From contig CM054182.1 in the NCBI GenBank assembly GCA_028829895.1, forward strand, positions 18,217,001-18,281,000: DNA of 64,000 nt, written 5' to 3'. A program made the position numbers and the translations under genes. The notes beneath the pieces are model-generated. The model made no database searches and was not told the origin of the DNA. It worked only from the letters and a program-made list of their open reading frames with translations. Every line of letters begins with the position of its first letter. Position 1 is the first letter of the stretch. This stretch comes from Sinotaia quadrata (lineage: Eukaryota > Mollusca > Gastropoda > Architaenioglossa > Viviparidae). Below are positions 58,883 through 64,000 of the stretch, piece by piece.

Positions 58883-59229
58883 GGTGTAGGATACTTACTG
58901 TACACATAATAGAGGGCTGTTTTTCCTTCAAAATATCGCGTGTCGGGGTTGATGATGTGGGACTGCAACGTTCATATTTAGTATCCAAGGTTATCCGTAT
59001 GAAAACAATGAGTTACAGAGATGTCACGCATTTGACCTCTCACTGTTATTCTATTTTTAATGTCACAGGTGTTCCTGAAAATACTGCTTTACAAAGGTTA
59101 CGCTTGGCGAGAAATTTGTTTCCATTCTGTATGATAATGACGTGTTAAAATGTTCATGATTTGCTTGCTATGTGCTTTTTTAACAATTTCAAAAGGCACA
59201 TGTATTAAGAAAGATTTATATATATATAT

Positions 59230-59292
59230 GTGAGTGAGTGTGTGTGTGTGCGTGCGTGCGTGCGTGTGTGTGTGTGTGTGGGGGGGGTGTGC

Positions 59293-59335
<43 letters not shown>

Positions 59336-59345
59336 CGTGCGTGCT
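59230..59345. repeat. GT microsatellite
   Basis: (GT)n with GCGTGC interruptions. Confidence 0.97.
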
Positions 59346-59925
59346 AAAAATGCTCTCTTTAATTTATGTAATAGAAAATTGTATACATGTGTGTCATTGA
59401 GTGTCTGTTTGTGTGTGTGTAAGAAACCCTGCTGTAGTGTCTTTAAAAAAGGGAGAACACATCGCTATTCATTCCCCCCCCCCCCAAATGACAAACTGAT
59501 TTGTAATTAGAAAGACAGACGACCACTGTTGTCGAATGAAGTAGTTGTATAAGGAACGCATGTCAATAGCAAAAAAACAAAAAAACAAAACCAAAACAGG
59601 TGCTAGACTGACGCTGCGCTAACCAGATTGAAACCGACACCCGTTCACTGCTGTCTGTCAGCATGATGCCTTGAACAGTGATCTCCATTTGAAAGATCGA
59701 AAATAAAAAGAAGAGAAAATATATTGCTATGTGAAACCTTTTCGACAAAAAAAAAAATGTAAAAGAAGCCGATATCCTTGGGAAGTGTATTTACAAAATA
59801 ATTATTTTGTTCCTGCCTAGAGTGGGTAAGGGAATAACAGGCGCACGCGCATACACACACCTAATCACACAATTATAGCACACACACGCACACATGTGTG
59901 TGAGCGGACATAGTTGTCACATTAT
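59345..59925. other. Unique intronic sequence
   Basis: Poly-C near 59475-59485; nothing else recognised. Confidence 0.4.
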
Positions 59926-60055
59926 ATATCAGTGACTGTTTCGCCACGCCATACGTGTTCTTTCCTACACTTAAACTTAGTTGTCACAATACATATCAGT
60001 GACTGTTTCGCCACGCCATACGTGTCCTTTCCTACACTTAAACTTAGTTTAGACT
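59910..60055. repeat. Tandem duplication, about 70 bp
   Basis: TATATCAGTGACTGTTTCGC, CACGCCATACGTGT and CCTTTCCTACACTTAAACTT, two copies. Confidence 0.92.
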
Positions 60056-60339
60056 ACAGTGATCATCACTCAATTAAGATACATTAATTATCGGTTCATC
60101 AACTCAAGTGAGGGACTTTATAATGACGGTTTCTTGTTCCCAGAAAATATTTTTGCACTAAAATGCAATGGCTGCTAACTCACCATCCATATATTTCTCT
60201 TGCCCCACAGTGAGGCGAGAGTAGACCTATCTATCACGCAGATCTCGAACGGTACGGATAGACTGTTATTTTTTTTTTTAAAGTAAATCACTGAACTACA
60301 AAATTATAAATGCAACCAAAGAACCCGCCAGTGTAATAA

Positions 60340-60965
60340 ATAGTATTTTAACCCCTTACTGTAATAATGAATAGTATTTGCTAGTAAAATAATATTGTGC
60401 GTGCGATGTAGTGCCTAATGCTAGTAGAATATTGTTGTGCATATAATGTACTGCCTAATGCTAGTAGAATAACGTGCGTACAATGTACTCCTAATGAGAG
60501 TATTGTAATGTGCGTAGAGTGTGCTGCCTAATGTAAGTAGTATAATGTTGTGTGTACAATATATTGGCTAATGTTAGAAGAATAATGTTGTCGTACGATG
60601 TATTGCCAAACGCTAGTAGAATATTGTTGTGCATATAATGTACTGCCTAATGATAGTAGCATAATGTTGTGCGTACAGCGTACTGCCTAATGCTATTAGA
60701 TTAATGTTGTGCGTACAGCGTAATGCCGAATGATAGTAGAATAAGTTTGTGCATTATCATGTACTGCCTAATGATAGTAGCATAATGTTGTGCGTACAGC
60801 GTACTGCCTAATGCTATTAGAGTAATGTTGTGCGTACAGCGTACTGCCTAATGATAGTAGCATAATGTTGTGCGTACCACATATTGACTAATGTTAGTAG
60901 CATAATATTATACATACAATGAAATCTCTAACGTACTGGAAGCATAATACTGTATTCATATGTAA
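60340..60965. repeat. Minisatellite, about 55-bp unit
   Basis: GTACTGCCTAATG(C/A)TAGTAG plus (C/A)ATAATGTTGTGCGTACA, about 12 copies. Confidence 0.92.
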
Positions 60966-61500
60966 TCCTTAAAGTATTCATTCTGACATCTCCTTATTAT
61001 CTTACTTGCACTGCAAACAGTCTGCATCTGTAGGCCACGTTTCTGATAAATCATTTCCAAATATGAACTTTCGAGAAGGCATTACCTAGCTAAGATGGTA
61101 GTGGCGGTTAGGCTAACAGATTTTTAACCCTACAAGCTTGCAAAAACATTTCGCCTTTGAACATCATACGCTTTTGAGATTTAAAGTTTTCTAGGATTGT
61201 CCCCCTTCGCTATTTTCTAGGAAGGGAGAAGGGTAAAGAAAAAAGTCTGGCCCTTTTCAGAGCCACTTCCTTTAGGGGATTTGCATCAGTCATTTATTTT
61301 GGAAGTTCGTACACAAATTATGGTATACTACATGACTATCATATCATTCATTTGCATTTAAAAATTCATACAAAGCTATGGTGTACTATGTAACTATCAA
61401 ATCAAACATGGAATTTGCTCTTAGGAAAAGACTAGATTGTAAAAAAGAATATTTCATGCAATTTTCTAATTCAGCTGGTGTCCCCCAAAACGGCAACTAT
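60965..61500. other. Unique intronic sequence
   Basis: Nothing recognised. Confidence 0.4.
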
Positions 61501-61645
61501 TATGTTCAGAATGTTGACAAGCACACAAGTACAACAGTTAGGCTGATAAATACTGACAATCACAAAAGTACAGCAGGCTGCCTGATAAATGCTGACAACC
61601 TCAAAGATACTACAGGCCAATTCATAAATGCTCCATTAATAGACA
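61500..61645. repeat. Repeat, 42-bp unit
   Basis: CTGATAAATGCTGACAA plus C(C/A)TCAAAGATAC(T)ACAG, about three copies; gives an open frame by periodicity. Confidence 0.8.
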
Positions 61646-62560
61646 TAAACACCAATAGAGGTAAAGCATCTAAGCCATTCTAAGGAGACGTGATGATGTG
61701 ACGTGATGTCATGTGACCTAAGTCGTCCGGCCCTCTAGTTCGTGGAGGTAGCCGTTTGAAAAATAAAAAATAAAAACAACAAATTAACGATGACCCAGAT
61801 TGTAGAGTGGCGAATTCTGAGAGTAATACCGGTGACTTCATGGCGCAGTGGTATCCGGGATGACGTCGTTGTCTAAAAATACCGGGAATCAGCCACTATT
61901 GAACTTACCGTGAAAATGATACAGGGCCAAGAGGCATGAGAAAATCAGACATTTGATTGAGGTTACCTTGATACAGGTCAAGAAACACAAGAGGGTCATA
62001 TATCTTGATTGAATTTTTGTCAGACATAATGTCGGATTAGGAGGTATCGGTAATTCATATACTGTTATTAAATTTGCAATGAGACCAGGACTGGGAAAAT
62101 AAAAAATATGATTAAAAATCCAATATGTTTGCAAAAAAGGCGATATCTTAGTTTAAGCTAAATAAGCATTCATGAGGCTTTGCTTTAAGTCAAAAGCGCT
62201 ATTTTAGTTCAAGCCTGAAGGTTACGTTCCTGAGGCTTTGCTTCAAATTAGTGTTGCACGTGCAAGATGAAAATATTATTAGACTTTTTCGTTCTCTCTT
62301 TTCTTCTTTCATTTCATCTTACTTCTAGTAGACATTCACTACTTGTAACTATAGGAAAAACAACAATAAAAAACCATATTAAGAAATTAATTACGAGAAT
62401 TCAGAATAATTGAATTCGTAAGAAATAAATTCTCTATTATGCTTAGAAGAGAAAAGGAGTGAAAAGTAAGGGGGGGGTAAAGAAAAAGGGGAGGTAAAGA
62501 ACGAAAGGATAAAACAATTAGCTATATTAAATCAAACATAATGCATCTATATATAGTACT
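61645..62560. other. Unique intronic sequence
   Basis: A short duplication (GAGGCTTTGCTT...AGTTCAAGC) at 62155-62245; no exon recognised before the EF-hand-like exon. Confidence 0.4.
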
Positions 62561-62566
62561 GCTTAC

Positions 62567-62731
62567 CAAGTTAACAAACTCCTGATAGCTAACAGTGGTC
62601 CGACACGGCTCAGCGGCCTTGACCTCGAGCACATCAAGTGTATGAGCGTCCATCTCAGCTCGGATCTGAGGATGACGTAATAAGTAGACAAAGTCCTGGA
62701 TGAGAATCTCACCTCGCCGATAAGGGTCATA
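62567..62731 (-). CDS. RHBDL3: Rhomboid-related gene, EF-hand-like exon
   Basis: 165 bp, 55 codons, phase 0 at both ends; acceptor CATGCGCAG, donor AACTTG|GTAAGC. It encodes YDPYRRGEILIQDFVYLLRH then PQIRAEMDAHTLDVLEVK and VSYQEFVNL. The loop D-P-Y-R-R-G-E-I-L-I-Q-D keeps the Gly and Ile of an EF-hand loop but lacks acidic residues at positions 3 and 5, so calcium binding is doubtful. Vertebrate RHBDL3 has a similarly degenerate loop. SYQEFV matches the family's (G/S)YQ-(D/E)-F-V, which is followed across the splice by (L/M)SN. Confidence 0.85.
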
Positions 62732-62784
62732 CTGCGCATGACGTAGAAAAACAAATAAAGAATTAAGAAACAAAAATCAGAGAT

Positions 62785-62892
62785 GAACTCATTACTAATA
62801 GTCTTCATGATAAAATGAGAGATGAACTCATTACTAATAGTCTTCATGATAAAATGAGAGATGAACTCATTACTAATAGTCTTCATGATAAA
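62785..62892. repeat. Triplicate of 39 bp near an acceptor
   Basis: AGAGATGAACTCATTACTAA plus TAGTCTTCATGATAAAAT, three nearly identical copies, about 55 bp upstream (minus-strand sense) of the acceptor of the EF-hand-like exon. Confidence 0.93.
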
Positions 62893-63024
62893 AGTTAATG
62901 TGAGCAAGGCAATTAAATCTTTGACAATCACATCGTAGTATAGTGCTCTACCATGAACAATTTCGGCTACTGTTACAATCCCCCCCCCCCCCAAGTAGCA
63001 TTAAGTACATCAGTCCGGTCTTCT

Positions 63025-63265
63025 TGTTATGTAAATGATTTTAATTGCTTCTTGTTATGTAAATGATTTTAATTATTTCTTGTTATGTAAATGATTTTAA
63101 TTACTTCTTGTTATGTAAATTATTTTAATTACTTCTTGTTATGTAAATGATTTTCATTACTTCTTGTTATATAATTGATTTTAATCAATTCTTGTTTTGT
63201 AATTAATTTTAATTACTTCTTGTTATGTAAGTGATTTTAATCATTTTATTATATAAATGATTTTA
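63025..63265. repeat. Minisatellite, 28-bp unit
   Basis: ACTTCTTGTTATGTAAATGA plus TTTTAATT, about nine copies. Confidence 0.95.
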
Positions 63266-63417
63266 ATCAGTGAGCTTTGATTCTGTACTGTTTCACAAAA
63301 CTTTACTTTTTTTCTAGAAATGCCTCATAAAGCATAAAAAATCATGATGTCTGTGTTCTTTGATAATTAGGTCTCTGTTTTCTAGAGGACATTTCACTTT
63401 GTACCTATTAAGTGTAG

Positions 63418-63488
63418 AGATATTATATTATATTATATTATATTATATTATATTATATTATATTATATTATATTATATTATATTATTA
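63418..63488. repeat. TATTA pentanucleotide microsatellite
   Basis: (ATATT)n, about 13 repeats, 30 bp from the donor of the 24-bp exon. Confidence 0.96.
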
Positions 63489-63518
63489 TTATTTACTGAC
63501 ATGTTTTAGATTACCTAC

Positions 63519-63542
63519 CTGATCAAAGAGCGGTTTCCATTT
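63519..63542 (-). CDS. RHBDL3: 24-bp microexon of the rhomboid-related gene
   Basis: Encodes exactly KWKPLFDQ in phase 0. It lies between a strong acceptor (long T-rich tract ending TTGTTGTTGCAG) and a strong donor (CAG|GTAGGT). The next exon begins YDPYRRGE, so the join reads WKPLFDQYDP, which aligns with the (H/Q)W-x-x-LFDQ-(F/Y)-D start of the EF-hand-like region of vertebrate RHBDL3. Too short for ORF-based detection; the support is phase, splice signals and family alignment. Confidence 0.8.
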
Positions 63543-63871
63543 CTGCAACAACAACAAATAAAAAAAAACAAAAATATTTGATGACTAGCATAAACGTTAC
63601 AAAACCCCAAAACTTCTACAAATGCATTCATTGAACTTATTGCAAAGTATTAAATTGAAACATCTCTGCGCATATATGTAACTGGATAGCTTTAAGATTA
63701 ATAGTAATTACTAAAGGTATTCTGATCCCTGATGTGGTATACTGTAGTGTGTTGATGTTATGTAAGTTTTGGGTTAACAAAGTGTTTTGGAAGATAATTG
63801 TATGCATGAATTAAAACACACTGTCCTAATATATCCGATTAAAAAATAGTAAATGGATGAAATAACTGTAC

Positions 63872-64000
63872 CAGGTAACTGAACAACACGAACCGTCTCA
63901 GCTTGCGCTCACGAGATTTGAACTCTTCCTCAAAGTCATTTCGAGGTGCATGGCGACAATAACTCCCACTGCTCCTAACCGGCTGATGATATATTAAACT
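63872..64000 (-). CDS. Possible upstream exon of the rhomboid-related gene (partial at window edge)
   Basis: On the minus strand one frame is open for 43 codons from the window edge to a possible donor CTG|GTACAG; the other two frames have stops. It reads RSSGSYCRHAPRNDFEEEFK then SRERKLRRFVLFSYL, with coding-like composition. It ends in phase 0, matching the phase-0 start of the 24-bp exon. The donor is only moderate, and an alternative GTGAGC lies inside but would break the frame. Homology to rhomboid N-termini was not recognised; it could belong to another transcript. Confidence 0.4.

Larger units (their letters stand above)
42822..64000 (-). other. RHBDL3: Rhomboid-related intramembrane serine protease gene (RHBDL1/RHBDL3 type), 5' end outside window
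   Basis: Gene-level entry. Secure exons in transcript order: 63542-63519, 62731-62567, 50995-50759, 47653-47511, 46671-46559, 46001-45901, 43662-43608, 43075-42822, with a possible further exon at 64000-63872. All phases agree, giving about 363 residues plus the uncertain exon. Domain order is a degenerate EF-hand-like segment (residues 1-63 of the visible protein), a linker with TCCPPPLF, then a rhomboid core with WR, HAGxxHxxxN, GASGG (Ser about 245) and TAHLMG (His about 313). Rhomboids cleave transmembrane substrates, classically EGF-family ligands, in secretory or plasma membranes. All catalytic residues are present, so an active protease is expected. RHBDL1 versus RHBDL3 cannot be settled by eye. 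Confidence 0.9.

Overview
This looks like a piece of a eukaryotic nuclear genome. It is AT-rich and has short, well-spaced exons with GT-AG introns, long introns, abundant minisatellites and microsatellites, and decayed transposons. The two recognisable genes, the density of tandem repeats and the LINE/hAT remnants suit a lophotrochozoan animal, most likely a mollusc and perhaps a gastropod. That placement is inference. No prokaryotic gene, operon, rRNA, convincing tRNA gene or CRISPR array is visible.

Two genes lie tail to tail. On the + strand, about 12.6-26.7 kb, five phase-compatible exons encode the C-terminal 235 residues of a homologue of the secreted vertebrate protein C16orf89 (UPF0764 family), ending in a stop at 26560-26562 with AATAAA at 26687. 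Its N-terminal exons were not recognised; a TATA box plus signal-peptide-like ORF near 1.0-1.1 kb is only a candidate start. On the - strand, from about 64.0 kb (running off the window) down to 42.8 kb, seven exons, one of only 24 bp, encode a rhomboid-related intramembrane serine protease (RHBDL1/RHBDL3 type). It has a degenerate EF-hand-like N-terminal region and an intact Ser/His catalytic pair. The 16 kb between the two stop codons holds only repeats and transposon fragments.

By eye, roughly a third of the window is minisatellite or microsatellite. The most striking observation is that several minisatellites beside exons are built from the exon edge itself. Their repeat units contain the last (or first) 8-40 bp of the neighbouring exon together with its splice site. 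This is seen at four of the five C16orf89-homologue exons (12.8, 18.8, 22.9-23.4 and 24.7 kb) and at two rhomboid exons (47.3-47.5 and 50.4-50.8 kb). The introns therefore carry ladders of decoy 5' or 3' splice sites, some with intact GTAAG or GTGAG.

Mobile elements: a non-coding element of about 1.5 kb with several diverged copies (about 5.0-6.6, 8.7-9.1, 30.8-32.4, 48.4-49.1 and 53.2-54.7 kb, plus an end fragment at 18.35 kb), one copy splitting a minisatellite; a 218-bp hAT-type MITE with an 8-bp target duplication at 19.7 kb; a decayed LINE reverse transcriptase at 9.2-9.8 kb; an RTE-like LINE 3' end at 38.3-38.7 kb; and a possible tRNA-derived SINE at 49.2 kb.
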